Positions 38,104 to 47,509 of a stretch of DNA of 64,000 nt are shown piece after piece. The DNA comes from JBJHDF01 sp050486405 (GTDB lineage Bacteria; Pseudomonadota; Gammaproteobacteria; Pseudomonadales; Cellvibrionaceae). The notes under the pieces are model-generated. The model was not told the DNA's origin and made no database searches. It saw nothing but the letters and a program-made list of their open reading frames with translations. Where the stretch lies: contig JBJHDF010000003.1 of NCBI GenBank assembly GCA_050486405.1, forward strand, positions 62,001-126,000, in the 5' to 3' direction. Each line of letters begins with the position of its first letter. Positions within the stretch are counted from its first letter, which is position 1. Made by a program: the position numbers and the translations under genes.

Positions 38104-39223
38104 GGGCCGCCCTCGCCGCCCGCCGGCGCCGATACCACAGCACCCCGTTGTTCCAGTTGAGCAGCACCAGCGCCAGTGCCAGATACGGCAGATGCACCAC
38201 CCACAGCCCCGGCCAGACCGGCCAACTGCCCGCCTCGATCATACCCCGGGCCGTACTGAGCACCCCCAGGTAGGTCATAAAGACAATAATGGCCGGCAAC
38301 ATTTTCAGGTAACGCCCCTGGCGCGGGTTGGTGGCGCTCAGCGGCACCGCCAGCAGCGCCACGATAAACACCAGCAACGGCAGGGAGAAACGCCACTGCA
38401 GAGTCGCCTGATGGGACAGCGGTTCCGGGTGTTGCAGCAGGTAGGCGGTGCTCATGGCGTCGGTGCGGTGGCGGTAACCGACGCTGGTATCCGTCGCCAT
38501 GTGCTGGCCATAGCGGGAAAACCGGGTAACCCGGTAGTCGGCGCTGCCGGGCAACCCCTCATAGCGATAGCCCTGGCGCAACTCCAAATAGCGTTGACCA
38601 TAGTCCGGGTGCATCACCTGCTCACCGTACTCGGCAATGATCAGCGACAGGCGTTCCGGCCCGGCACCCGGGTCCGGCGAAGGGTCCATCTCCGCCACGA
38701 ACACATGGTTGAGCCGGCGGCGGTTGTTGCTCAACTCCTGCACGTAGGTCATCAACCGGCCCTGGGAGATTGCCTGAAAGCGCCCGGCCTGCAGCATGTC
38801 GAATTCGCTGCGCTGCCGCTGCTGATTGATCAGTTCCTCGGTTTTCTGCGCACCCAGGGGGCTCACCCAGAGGCTCAGCACTGCCACCAGAGCGGCCATC
38901 AGCGCCGTGGGAATCATGGTCAGCAGCAGCAGTTGCCGGGGGCTCAAGCCACAGGCGGACAGCACCGTCATTTCACTGTCCACGTAGAGGCGCCCATAGG
39001 CCAGCAGCACGGCGATAAAAAATCCCAGCGGCACTACCAGTTCGAGAAAACCCGGCATGCGGTAGGCGATGAGGGTAAACAGCACATCCACCGCTAGGCG
39101 ACCGGCCGCCGCATCGGCCAGATATTTGACAAAGCGGCCGCTCATGACAATCAGCAGCAACACACAGGTCACCGCCAGTGTGTGCAGAATAATGTCGCGG
39201 CTGAGGTAACGAAAAATAATCAC
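38096..39223 (-). CDS. lptF: LPS export ABC transporter permease LptF
   Basis: Partner of LptG. From the GTG at 39223 it has 375 residues beginning with the family-typical VIIFRYLSRDIILHTL (read as Met); CCGGAG lies upstream, and the frame to 39277 is unsupported. Six helices, periplasmic jellyroll in the middle, coupling-helix region LYVDSEMTVLSACGLS. Divergent from pepA, as in E. coli and Pseudomonas. Confidence 0.95.
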   Translation of the reverse strand: MIIFRYLSRDIILHTLAVTCVLLLIVMSGRFVKYLADAAAGRLAVDVLFTLIAYRMPGFLELVVPLGFFIAVLLAYGRLYVDSEMTVLSACGLSPRQLLLLTMIPTALMAALVAVLSLWVSPLGAQKTEELINQQRQRSEFDMLQAGRFQAISQGRLMTYVQELSNNRRRLNHVFVAEMDPSPDPGAGPERLSLIIAEYGEQVMHPDYGQRYLELRQGYRYEGLPGSADYRVTRFSRYGQHMATDTSVGYRHRTDAMSTAYLLQHPEPLSHQATLQWRFSLPLLVFIVALLAVPLSATNPRQGRYLKMLPAIIVFMTYLGVLSTARGMIEAGSWPVWPGLWVVHLPYLALALVLLNWNNGVLWYRRRRAARAAHA

Positions 39224-39327
39224 CCACAAACTCCGGTGGCCCGGTGGAAAGCAGCGGGGCGCTGCAAAATGTGGCATTATCCACTACCTAGCCGTGTTTG
39301 TCCCGCGAGAGTTACCCAGGAGTTGTC

Positions 39328-40836
39328 ATGCAGTATCAGGCCAAGGTCATCGATCCCGTCAAACAGAAATGTCACTGTCTGCTGGTGGTCGCCCACCAGG
39401 ACAGCCCACTCAACGGCAGCGCCCAACAGGTGGATGCTGCCGGCCAGGGCGCCCTGGCGCAACTGGCCAAACGCGAGGGGTTCGCCGGCAAGGCCGGGGA
39501 CACCCTGCTCTGGCTCAACCCCACCGGCATCGCCGCCGAGCGGCTGCTGCTGATGGGCCTGGGCAAGGCCGACAAGGATGGCAGTGTCCCCCCGGACCAA
39601 TACCGCAAGGCCCTGCGCCGGGCCCTGACCAGCCTCAAAGGGGTGCCCGGCAAGCAGCTGGCGCTGGCCCTGGGTGAAATTCGGGTCAAGGACCGCGATA
39701 CCGCCTGGTGCGCCCGGCAACTGGCGGAACTGGTCAGCGACGTCAGCTACCGCTTTGATCGCCTGAAGAGCCAGCCCCCGGAGGCGCGCCGCTTCCTCGC
39801 CGAAAAACTGCTGTTCGGCTGCAACGAGGCCGCGCAAACCAAAGGCGCCGCGACCGGGCTCGGCACCGGCGCAGCCATCGCCAAGGGCACGGCCCTGGCC
39901 CGGGATCTGGGCAACCTGCCCGGCAACATCTGTACCCCCGCCTATCTGGCCGACGAGGCCAGGCGACTGGCCCGCAATCAGCAAAATCTGACCGTCAAAG
40001 TCCTCGAAGAAAAGCACATGAAGGAGCTGGGCATGGGCGCCCTGCTGTCGGTGTCCGCCGGCAGCGAGCAGCCGGCCAAGCTGATTGTCATGGAGTACCG
40101 GGGCAGCCGCAAAAAAAACGAGGCGCCCCTGGCCCTGGTGGGCAAGGGCATCACCTTCGATACCGGCGGCATCAGCATCAAGCCGCCGCCGGCCATGGAT
40201 GAGATGAAATTCGACATGTGCGGCGCCGCCAGCGTCCTGGGCGTGTTCGCCACCCTGCTGGAGTTGCAACCGGCGCTGAATCTGGTGGGCGTGATCGCCG
40301 CCAGTGAGAACATGCCCGATGGCCGCGCCAGCAAACCCGGCGACGTGGTCACCTCCATGTCCGGCCAGACCATCGAAATTCTCAACACCGACGCCGAAGG
40401 CCGCCTGGTGCTGTGCGACGCCCTGACCTACACCGAACGCTTCAAACCCCGGGCCGTGGTGGACATCGCCACGCTCACTGGCGCCTGTGTCATCGCCCTG
40501 GGCAACCACGCCACTGGCCTCTACAGCAACCGCGACGAGCTGGCCAGGGCGCTGCTGGAAGCCGGCGAGACCGCCGGCGATCGCGCCTGGCAAATGCCCC
40601 TGTGGGACGAGTACCAAAAGCAGTTGGACAGCAACTTCGCCGACATGGCCAATGTCGGCGGTCGGGAGGCCGGCAGTGTCACCGCCGCCTGCTTTCTCTC
40701 CCGCTTCGCCAAAAAATTCGCCTGGGCCCACCTGGACATCGCCGGCACCGCCTGGCGCAGCGGCGGCGCCAAGGGCGCCACCGGCCGGCCCGTGCCCCTG
40801 CTGGTGCAATACCTGTTGAACCAGGCTGGATCATGA
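39328..40836 (+). CDS. pepA: Leucyl aminopeptidase (M17)
   Basis: Hexameric zinc aminopeptidase of 502 residues from the ATG at 39328, with CCAGGAG upstream. Metal and active-site motifs: LVGKGITFDTGGISIKPP (K, D) and NTDAEGRLVLCDAL (the M17 signature). In E. coli PepA also binds DNA in Xer recombination and carAB control; that role here is unknown. Its stop overlaps the holC start. Confidence 0.97.
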   Translation: MQYQAKVIDPVKQKCHCLLVVAHQDSPLNGSAQQVDAAGQGALAQLAKREGFAGKAGDTLLWLNPTGIAAERLLLMGLGKADKDGSVPPDQYRKALRRALTSLKGVPGKQLALALGEIRVKDRDTAWCARQLAELVSDVSYRFDRLKSQPPEARRFLAEKLLFGCNEAAQTKGAATGLGTGAAIAKGTALARDLGNLPGNICTPAYLADEARRLARNQQNLTVKVLEEKHMKELGMGALLSVSAGSEQPAKLIVMEYRGSRKKNEAPLALVGKGITFDTGGISIKPPPAMDEMKFDMCGAASVLGVFATLLELQPALNLVGVIAASENMPDGRASKPGDVVTSMSGQTIEILNTDAEGRLVLCDALTYTERFKPRAVVDIATLTGACVIALGNHATGLYSNRDELARALLEAGETAGDRAWQMPLWDEYQKQLDSNFADMANVGGREAGSVTAACFLSRFAKKFAWAHLDIAGTAWRSGGAKGATGRPVPLLVQYLLNQAGS

Positions 40837-41258
40837 CGCACATCGACTTCTACATTCTGCCCCAGAGCGGCGAAGACGCCCGGCGACACTTCGCCTGCCG
40901 CCTGGCGGAAAAAGCCTGGCGCCTGGGGCACCGGGTGCAGATCACCGTGGACAATGCCCGCGAAGCGGATGCCCTGGGCGATCTGCTCTGGCAATACCGG
41001 CCCGAGAGCTTTCTGCCGCACCAGCGCCTGGACGACCCGGCGGCAGCGCCGGCGCCGGTGGCCCTGGCCTACGGTGACCAGCAGGACCCGCAGCGGCACC
41101 TGCTGATCAACCTGAGCAGCACCGTGCCCGACTACTTCAGCGGCTTTCCCCGCCTGAGCGAAGTGGTCTGCCAGGACGAACCAGTGCTGAAAACCTCTCG
41201 CCAGCGCTACCGTTTTTACCAGGAAAGGGGTTACCCTGTGGAACATCGCAAGCTCTGA
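40833..41258 (+). CDS. holC: DNA polymerase III chi subunit
   Basis: Clamp-loader accessory that binds SSB and psi. 141 residues; ATG at 40833 overlaps the pepA stop (ATGA). THIDFYILP and CRLAEKAWRLGHRVQI are family-typical, as is LLINLSSTVPDYFSGFPRLSEVV (core NLSSTVP). Same pepA-holC order as in Pseudomonas. Confidence 0.94.
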   Translation: MTHIDFYILPQSGEDARRHFACRLAEKAWRLGHRVQITVDNAREADALGDLLWQYRPESFLPHQRLDDPAAAPAPVALAYGDQQDPQRHLLINLSSTVPDYFSGFPRLSEVVCQDEPVLKTSRQRYRFYQERGYPVEHRKL

Positions 41259-41271
41259 GGTCGCACGGTGT

Positions 41272-41832
41272 ATGGTAGATCAGACGCGCAAAACCAAAAC
41301 TGCCATTCTGCGTGAACTGGAATCCATCCAGGGGCTGCTGAACGAAAACCCGTCGTCGCCCCTGGACGACGATATTCCCACGCTGGAAGAGGTGGTGGTG
41401 GAAGATGCGAACCCCGGCGAGAGAACCACTCCCGGCGCAACGCAAAAGTACCGCCCCGAGGGGCGCGACATGCGCGCCCTGGAGGAAGCCGCTGAAGCCC
41501 TGCGCCGCGAGCCGGACGGCGAAAAACCTCGGGCGACGCAGCCCTCGCTGTTCGAATCCCCCGGCGCCAACGGCAGCCCGGTGCTGGGCAGGGGGCGGGG
41601 AGAAAACCCCTTTCTGCCTCAACACATCCGCGAGCGCCTGGCCAGCAACCGCCCGCCACGAAGCAACCAACAGGCGCCGCAAGCCAAACCCGAACCGTCC
41701 CCGGTGCCCAGCCGTCGACAACTCATCGATGAATTGCTGGACACCTTTGTTCCCGAACTGACCTCCGGGCTGCGCAAACGCCTGGAACAGTTGACCGACG
41801 AGCAGCTGCAGGCACTGCTGCGACAGCGCTAG
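41272..41832 (+). CDS. Hypothetical protein downstream of holC
   Basis: 186 residues. The N-terminal third (ILRELESIQGLLNENP, DDDIPTLEEVVVED) resembles the small proteins often found between holC and valS in Pseudomonas. The middle is low complexity, proline- and arginine-rich. The C-terminus is a helical segment (RRQLIDELLDTFVPELTSGL onwards). 13 bp after holC, so probably in the pepA operon. valS itself is not present downstream. Confidence 0.6.
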   Translation: MVDQTRKTKTAILRELESIQGLLNENPSSPLDDDIPTLEEVVVEDANPGERTTPGATQKYRPEGRDMRALEEAAEALRREPDGEKPRATQPSLFESPGANGSPVLGRGRGENPFLPQHIRERLASNRPPRSNQQAPQAKPEPSPVPSRRQLIDELLDTFVPELTSGLRKRLEQLTDEQLQALLRQR

Positions 41833-41899
41833 CGGGCTGAGAACTCGCTTGCGCATGGATCACTCACGACCTGGAAACACGACCTGGAGGAGAAACGAC

Positions 41900-43324
41900 A
41901 TGCAAACGCGAAGCTTATCCCCCCGCTTTGGCCTGGGATTCTATCTGGCCTTTCTGCTGCCGTTTCTGGCCGCCTGCGGCCAGGAAACCGCGCCCACCAC
42001 GCCCCCCGTCACGGCCCCCGTCACCGCCACTGCGGAAACCGTGCCGGGCCTCTACGCCTTCACCAACGTCAATGTGCTGCCCATGGACGCCGAGCGAGTG
42101 CTGGGGAATCAGACCGTAGTGGTGCGCGATGGGCGCATCGAAAGCGTCTCGCGTGCCAGCGCCGTACCTGCGGGCGCCACAACCATTGACGGCGCGGGCC
42201 GCTACCTGATGCCAGGACTGGCCGAATTGCACGGCCACGTACCCGGCGGCGACCATCCGGAATACGCCGAGAACACTCTGTTTCTATTCATTTCCAACGG
42301 CATCACCCTGGTGCGCAGCATGGCCGGCGACCCCTCGCACCCGATACTGCGCGAACGCCTGGCCGCTGGCGAACTGGAGGGGCCCACCCTGATTTCCGCC
42401 AGCCCCTGGCTCGGCCACCACAACGCCGGCTCCGAGGCCCAGACCCGGGAGACGGTGCGGCAATACCACGAGGCCGGCTACGACCTGCTCAAGGTGGGCA
42501 GCCTGTCGCCCCCCAACTACAACCATATGGCGGACGAAGCCAACAAGGTGGGTATTCCGTTCGCCGGTCACATTCCCGGCGGGGTCACCCTGGAGCGGGC
42601 CATCGCCGCCGGCCAGTCCACCATCGATCACCTGGATCGCTACGTGGAATTTCTGGTGGCGGAAGACGCCGATGTGTCGGGCCGTGAACCCGGCTTTTTC
42701 GGCAGCGGCCTGATCGACCTGGTGGATGAAGACCGCATTGCCGCCGCCGTGGAACTGACCGTGGAGAGCGGCATCTGGAACGTGCCCACCCTGAGCCTGG
42801 TGGAACACCTGGCCTCGGAGGAATCCGCCGAAGACATGGCCCAATGGCCAGAGATGCGCTATATCCCGCAGAACGTCCTCGAGGGCTGGAAAAACTTCAA
42901 GCGCAACATCCAGTCCGAGGATCACTTTCAGCCCGAAGCCGCCGCACAGTTGGTGCAACTGCGCCACGACCTGCTCAAGGCCCTGCACGACGGCGGCGCC
43001 AATATTGCCTTGGGTTCGGACGCACCGCAGTTCTTCAATGTGCCGGGCTTCTCCACCCACCGCGAAATGGCCATGATGGTGGCCGCCGGTCTGACCCCCT
43101 ACGAGGTGCTGGTCACCGGCACCCGCAAACCGGCCGACTATCTGGGTACGCCCGATGACTTCGGTCAGGTGGCCCCTGGACACAGGGCCGACCTGATTCT
43201 GCTGGAGGCCAACCCGTTCGAGGATATAGCCCATGTACAACGCCGCGCCGGCGTCATGGTGCGCGGTCGCTGGTACCCGGAAGCGGAGATACAGGAACGG
43301 CTGCAGGCCATAGCCCGCGACTGA
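41900..43324 (+). CDS. Amidohydrolase-family lipoprotein
   Basis: 474 residues from the ATG at 41900, with GGAGGAGA just upstream. The signal peptide ends in FLAACG (lipobox), then a T/P-rich linker. The metal-dependent hydrolase barrel shows the H-x-H pair in ELHGHVPGG, later histidines in AGHIPGG and STIDHLD, and the terminal aspartate in ALGSDAPQF. This order is typical of imidazolonepropionase-like amidohydrolases and dipeptidases. Likely periplasmic or outer-membrane; substrate unknown. Confidence 0.85.
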   Translation: MQTRSLSPRFGLGFYLAFLLPFLAACGQETAPTTPPVTAPVTATAETVPGLYAFTNVNVLPMDAERVLGNQTVVVRDGRIESVSRASAVPAGATTIDGAGRYLMPGLAELHGHVPGGDHPEYAENTLFLFISNGITLVRSMAGDPSHPILRERLAAGELEGPTLISASPWLGHHNAGSEAQTRETVRQYHEAGYDLLKVGSLSPPNYNHMADEANKVGIPFAGHIPGGVTLERAIAAGQSTIDHLDRYVEFLVAEDADVSGREPGFFGSGLIDLVDEDRIAAAVELTVESGIWNVPTLSLVEHLASEESAEDMAQWPEMRYIPQNVLEGWKNFKRNIQSEDHFQPEAAAQLVQLRHDLLKALHDGGANIALGSDAPQFFNVPGFSTHREMAMMVAAGLTPYEVLVTGTRKPADYLGTPDDFGQVAPGHRADLILLEANPFEDIAHVQRRAGVMVRGRWYPEAEIQERLQAIARD

Positions 43325-43343
43325 TCACCACAACGGCTATCGC

Positions 43344-44582
43344 TCAGCGCTCGGCGCGCACCCGGAAAAAGGCCACCATGGCCAGCGCCACCACCAGCAG
43401 ATTGACCAGGAACACACTGCGATAGCCGTACAACTCCGCCACCACACCGATGCTTATGCTGCTGAGCAGGTTACCCAGGTGAGTGGAGTTGGTGAAAAAC
43501 GCGGATGCGCTGCCGGCCCTGCCCGGCAGCAACTGCTGAATCACGGAAATACCCAGCCCCGCCAACACCCCAATAAAAATGGCGTTGAACAGTTGCAGGG
43601 CAAACAACTGCCACAGCGTCTGTGACCAGAAGACACCCGCGTAAAGAATCAATCCGACGCCGCTGGCCAGCCGCACCAGTGCCAGCAGGCGCACCCGCGC
43701 CGCCAGTATGCCGGCCATGATCATCACCGGCACTTCCAGCAGGGCGCACAGGCCCATCATCCAACCCGCCCACTCGGTGCCAATACCCAGGTTCAAACTC
43801 AGGTGCAGCGGCAGACTGATCAGATAGCTATTGTTGGCGCACCACATCAACGAAAAGCCGCCCAGGCACAACCAGAGCGCGCGTTTTTGCTCCGGGGTCA
43901 GCGGCAGCGGCTCTTTTTTGCGCCCCGCCTTCTCCGCCATTCTGTCCAGGCGCGGCAGAAACGGCAGCGCCAGCAGTGCCGACCCGACAAACAGCAGCGC
44001 CGCCAGGGTGTACATACTGGTAAAACCGAAATAGCTGGCCAGCAGAAAGCCGGCCGGCGGCCCCGCCACCCAGGCAACGGCAACCTGGGCGCGGACAATG
44101 GCGTTGAACAGCGCCACCCGCTCCGGCGGAAAATGCCGCTCGGCGTACTCCATGCTGTAGGCCAGCATCTGTGAGAAGGCCACCATGCCGAGACTGAGCA
44201 GAAAAACCGCCGTGCTCACCACCAGCCAGTAGTTGCGGGACAGCGCAAAAACCGCGCAGGCCAGCGCGCCCACCAAACAAAAGGACACCACCAGCGGCCG
44301 GCGGTCGGAGATGCGATCGGACAGATAGCCAATCCACTGGTTGTAGACGATGCTGCCCAGGGCAATGCCGGCGTAGGGAATACCCACCAGCAGCGGCCGC
44401 ACACCCAGTTCCTTGGCGAGAAACACGCTGAAGGTGGGCAACACCAGAGCGCCGATCACACCGATGGCAAAGGAGAGGAAGTAGATGCCCAGGGCCACCG
44501 GGCGAAACAGATCTCGGGTCACGGGCCACTCTGACGGAGCCGGGCGAAGGTCGGCATTGTACTGATAACCCGTTCCGGGCAC
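43344..44582 (-). CDS. MFS transporter, sugar-efflux (Set) type
   Basis: About 412 residues with 12 membrane helices. Between helices 2 and 3, GYLSDRISDRRPL is the MFS motif A. The overall pattern resembles SetA/SetB-type sugar efflux permeases, but the substrate is not certain. The start is GTG at 44582; a second GTG at 44522 would remove 20 polar residues. It runs convergent to the amidohydrolase gene, with 19 bp between stops. Confidence 0.8.
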   Translation of the reverse strand: MPGTGYQYNADLRPAPSEWPVTRDLFRPVALGIYFLSFAIGVIGALVLPTFSVFLAKELGVRPLLVGIPYAGIALGSIVYNQWIGYLSDRISDRRPLVVSFCLVGALACAVFALSRNYWLVVSTAVFLLSLGMVAFSQMLAYSMEYAERHFPPERVALFNAIVRAQVAVAWVAGPPAGFLLASYFGFTSMYTLAALLFVGSALLALPFLPRLDRMAEKAGRKKEPLPLTPEQKRALWLCLGGFSLMWCANNSYLISLPLHLSLNLGIGTEWAGWMMGLCALLEVPVMIMAGILAARVRLLALVRLASGVGLILYAGVFWSQTLWQLFALQLFNAIFIGVLAGLGISVIQQLLPGRAGSASAFFTNSTHLGNLLSSISIGVVAELYGYRSVFLVNLLVVALAMVAFFRVRAER

Positions 44583-44646
44583 CAGCGACGACCTGCTGCT
44601 ACACTGGGGTAGTCGTCAAAATCAACCGTGAGCATACCCACCTTTC

Positions 44647-45933
44647 ATGAAATCCAGAGACCTCTACTCCCTGTTGCTGGGCGCCCTGCTGCTGACCCTG
44701 GCGGCACTGGTGCTGCACGGCTTTCTGCCGGAGCGGCGCCTGACCCTGCTGCCACCGCAAGAGGATACCCATCTCTGGCTGTACCTGGACGAAGCCGCTC
44801 TGGGTGCCGATGCCATCATCTGGGTGGACGAGAGCGCGCCACACTGGCGCTGCATTATTCCGGAAGACGCCGCCTACCACTACTGCGGCATGAGCGCCGC
44901 GTTCGGCGAGGATAGCACCCGGGGGTTGGATCTCTCCGGCTATCAACGCCTGGAAATGGAAGTCGTCCTGTCCGACAACATTCGCGCGGTGAACCTCTTC
45001 CTGCGCAACTACAACCCGGCCTACGCCACCCCTGAAGACCCCAACAGCCCCCAGTTCGTTACCGTGAGCCTGCGCGCACAGGACACTGCCCAGCCACTGG
45101 CTTTCGATCTGGAGGAATTCCGGGTGGCAGACTGGTGGCTCCAGGATCGGGACCTACCCCGTCAGTACACCCGGCCCGAGTTCGGCAATATCGTAGCTCT
45201 GGGCGTGGACTTGCCCAGTGGCAAGGGCCCCGGCAGCTACGACATCCGCATAGAGCGCCTGGACGTGGTCGGTGTCTGGATAAGCGCCGAACGCTGGTAT
45301 CTGGGCATACTCGTACTGTGGATGCTGGCCATCTTCACCGCCACCAGTGCCCGCCTGATCCGCTTGCGCCGCCGCACCCTGAGAGACCGGGAGCGGATAC
45401 GGGCACTGTCCAGCAGCAACCTGCAACTCAAGCACCAGCGCGAGGAATACCGCAAGCTCTCCACCGTGGACGCGCTCACCGGCGCCCTGAACCGGCACGG
45501 CTTTGCCCCGGTGATGGAGCGGGTGTTTCAGGAGCGCGGCGACCAGCCCCTGGCGCTGATTGTCATCGACATCGATCATTTCAAGCGGATCAACGACCGC
45601 CGGGGCCACAAGGTGGGCGACCAAGTGCTGAGCACCATCGCGGCAGTCATACTGGCGAACACCCGCCAGTTCGACACCCTCTGCCGCTGGGGTGGCGAGG
45701 AGTTCGTGCTGCTCTGCCCGGGCACCGACAACGTCAACGCCTACCTGTTGGCGGAAAAGATTCGCCAGATGATTTTCGATATCCACTTTGACGACAGTTC
45801 GCTGAGTGTCACCGCCAGCCTCGGGGTCGCCAGCGCGGAGCCGCAAGAGGACTTCCAATCCCTGTTTACCCGCGCCGATGCCGCCCTCTACGAGGCCAAG
45901 GAACTGGGCCGCAACTGCACTATTCGGGTCTAG
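44647..45933 (+). CDS. Membrane-bound diguanylate cyclase
   Basis: Makes c-di-GMP from two GTP. 428 residues. One N-terminal helix (about 7-27), a periplasmic domain to about 217, a second helix (WYLGILVLWMLAIFTATSA), a short coiled coil, then GGDEF. The active site is GGEEF (349-353), and RQFD five residues before it is an inhibitory I-site. The periplasmic part probably senses a ligand. Its stop overlaps the 3' end of the PL14-like gene on the other strand by 14 bp. Confidence 0.92.
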   Translation: MKSRDLYSLLLGALLLTLAALVLHGFLPERRLTLLPPQEDTHLWLYLDEAALGADAIIWVDESAPHWRCIIPEDAAYHYCGMSAAFGEDSTRGLDLSGYQRLEMEVVLSDNIRAVNLFLRNYNPAYATPEDPNSPQFVTVSLRAQDTAQPLAFDLEEFRVADWWLQDRDLPRQYTRPEFGNIVALGVDLPSGKGPGSYDIRIERLDVVGVWISAERWYLGILVLWMLAIFTATSARLIRLRRRTLRDRERIRALSSSNLQLKHQREEYRKLSTVDALTGALNRHGFAPVMERVFQERGDQPLALIVIDIDHFKRINDRRGHKVGDQVLSTIAAVILANTRQFDTLCRWGGEEFVLLCPGTDNVNAYLLAEKIRQMIFDIHFDDSSLSVTASLGVASAEPQEDFQSLFTRADAALYEAKELGRNCTIRV

Positions 45934-46822
45934 CGGCCTGCATGTCCGGCTTGTCGGTACTGATGGCAAACCCGGCAAAACGAGCGCGGGAGGTCACCGC
46001 CGGCGCCCAGTCGCCGGTGCTGCCGCCGTGGAAGGTGGAGAAAAAGATACCGCCGACCCGCCCGCGCCCATCCGGCGAGCGCTGATAGGTGACGTCGTCT
46101 AAATCCAGCACCAGGCGTCCGTCCAGCCACATTTTCAGGTGGCCGTTTTCCCGGCCGTGATCGTTGACCCGCACATACTGATCGATGCGGTACCAGCGCC
46201 CGGGCTCAAAGAAATTGCGATCCATGTCCATATCCAGGCCCCAGGTGCTATCACCGTACTTGCCGTGGTCGCTGGGCGGCAAGTAGGAATAGACCACGGC
46301 GCGCCCCTCGGGGCGCCACATCAGGCGCAGGGTCCAACCGTTGTTGCCGTCCGGCTGATCGCCGCCCGACCTGCCCCAGGAATCCCCCTCCCCCATCAGA
46401 CCCGGCAGCTTGCCACCCAGGCGAAAATCGAAACCCTCATCAAAGTACACATAGTAGGTGAGATAGAGCTGCTCGTAGGCCGGCGCCAGCCCCGCTATCC
46501 GCGCAAAACTGACCGGAAACTGCAGACCCCCATCGGATGGCCCCACGGCGCCTTCGGGATAAGTCACCAACAGCCCCGCAGCGCCGGCCGGTATCTCCTC
46601 CGCCGTCAGGCGCCGGGCATCCTCGCCGCGTTGCATCCAGGGGATCCCCCAGCGCTGGCGCCACTGGCGATCCAGGGCGAAATCGTCGAACAGCGGCAGG
46701 CCGGCCGCCAGATCCCACACAGGCTCCGCCGCCGGGCTGTCCGGGTCCGCCTGCGCCAGGGGCGCGGCCATCAGGCAAAGCGCCAGCGCCGCACTATTGA
46801 TTGTCATCACAATGGGCTTCAT
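45920..46822 (-). CDS. Polysaccharide lyase 14-like secreted protein
   Basis: 300 residues from the ATG at 46822, with signal peptide ending APLAQA. The core LTYYVYFDEGFDFRLGGKLPGLMG, NNGWTLRLMWRP and FFEPGRWYRIDQYVRVN resembles PL14-type alginate and glucuronan lyases (short diagnostic: GGKLPGL, FEPGRWY). HLKMWLDGRLVLDLDD fits the family jellyroll. Substrate could be alginate or a related polyuronate. The neighbouring c-di-GMP enzymes may connect it to exopolysaccharide, but this is inference. Confidence 0.72.
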   Translation of the reverse strand: MKPIVMTINSAALALCLMAAPLAQADPDSPAAEPVWDLAAGLPLFDDFALDRQWRQRWGIPWMQRGEDARRLTAEEIPAGAAGLLVTYPEGAVGPSDGGLQFPVSFARIAGLAPAYEQLYLTYYVYFDEGFDFRLGGKLPGLMGEGDSWGRSGGDQPDGNNGWTLRLMWRPEGRAVVYSYLPPSDHGKYGDSTWGLDMDMDRNFFEPGRWYRIDQYVRVNDHGRENGHLKMWLDGRLVLDLDDVTYQRSPDGRGRVGGIFFSTFHGGSTGDWAPAVTSRARFAGFAISTDKPDMQAARPE

Positions 46823-46881
46823 TATTGTGTCTCCCGCGCCGTGAAAACGGCCGAGTTCGTACAATAACAGAGGAACACCCC

Positions 46882-47499
46882 ATGCCCAAGGTTCTGGTCG
46901 GATGTCTGGTTTTCGTGCTGGTGATCGCCGTCGGTGGCGCCGGCCTCGCCTACTTCAAGTTCGTCAAACCCTTCACCGACACCGCGGTGGGCGTCGCCCG
47001 CTTTGCCCAGGAATACCAGGAACTCAATGACCAGTTGCGGGACACCAGCCGCTACACACCGCCGGCCAACAACCAGATGACCGAGGTCCAGTTTCAGCGC
47101 TTTCTGGGCGCCAATACAGCCATGCGCAACCAACTGTCCCATCGTCTGAACGAGCTGGAGCAGAAGTACCAGGAACTGGACAACCAGATGCGGCGCGCCG
47201 ACCGGGACCCCAGTATGCGGGAACTGATGGAGGGCTACCGGGACATGATCGACCTGATGCTGGAAGCCAAGCGGGCCCAGGTCACCGCCCTGAACCAGTA
47301 CAACTTCTCGCTGGAAGAGTATATATGGGTGCGCAATCACGTCTATCTGGCCCTGGGGCAAAGCGTTGGTGTCGTCGATTTGGGAGACAGCCAGATGGAG
47401 CACCACCGCCACCATGTCACCGAGGAGGCCGCTGCCTGGGTGGAGGAGCACCGGGACGCTCTGATGGAAACCTACGTACTGGCCTGGTTCGGCCTCTGA
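46882..47499 (+). CDS. Membrane-anchored helical protein, hypothetical
   Basis: 205 residues from the ATG at 46882, preceded by AGAGGAAC. One N-terminal helix (VLVGCLVFVLVIAVGGAGLAY) anchors it, probably facing the periplasm. The rest is helical: LNDQLRDTSRY, LSHRLNELEQKYQELDNQM and EAKRAQVTALNQYN suggest coiled coils. A histidine cluster (MEHHRHHV) near residue 174 could bind metal. No family recognised. Confidence 0.6.
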   Translation: MPKVLVGCLVFVLVIAVGGAGLAYFKFVKPFTDTAVGVARFAQEYQELNDQLRDTSRYTPPANNQMTEVQFQRFLGANTAMRNQLSHRLNELEQKYQELDNQMRRADRDPSMRELMEGYRDMIDLMLEAKRAQVTALNQYNFSLEEYIWVRNHVYLALGQSVGVVDLGDSQMEHHRHHVTEEAAAWVEEHRDALMETYVLAWFGL

Positions 47500-47509
47500 C
47501 GAGAGCCTG

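Noticed and set aside
39277..40809. Minus-strand 510-codon open frame over pepA
   Set aside because: Antisense of the confidently identified pepA; Gly/Ala/His-rich low-complexity product with no motif.
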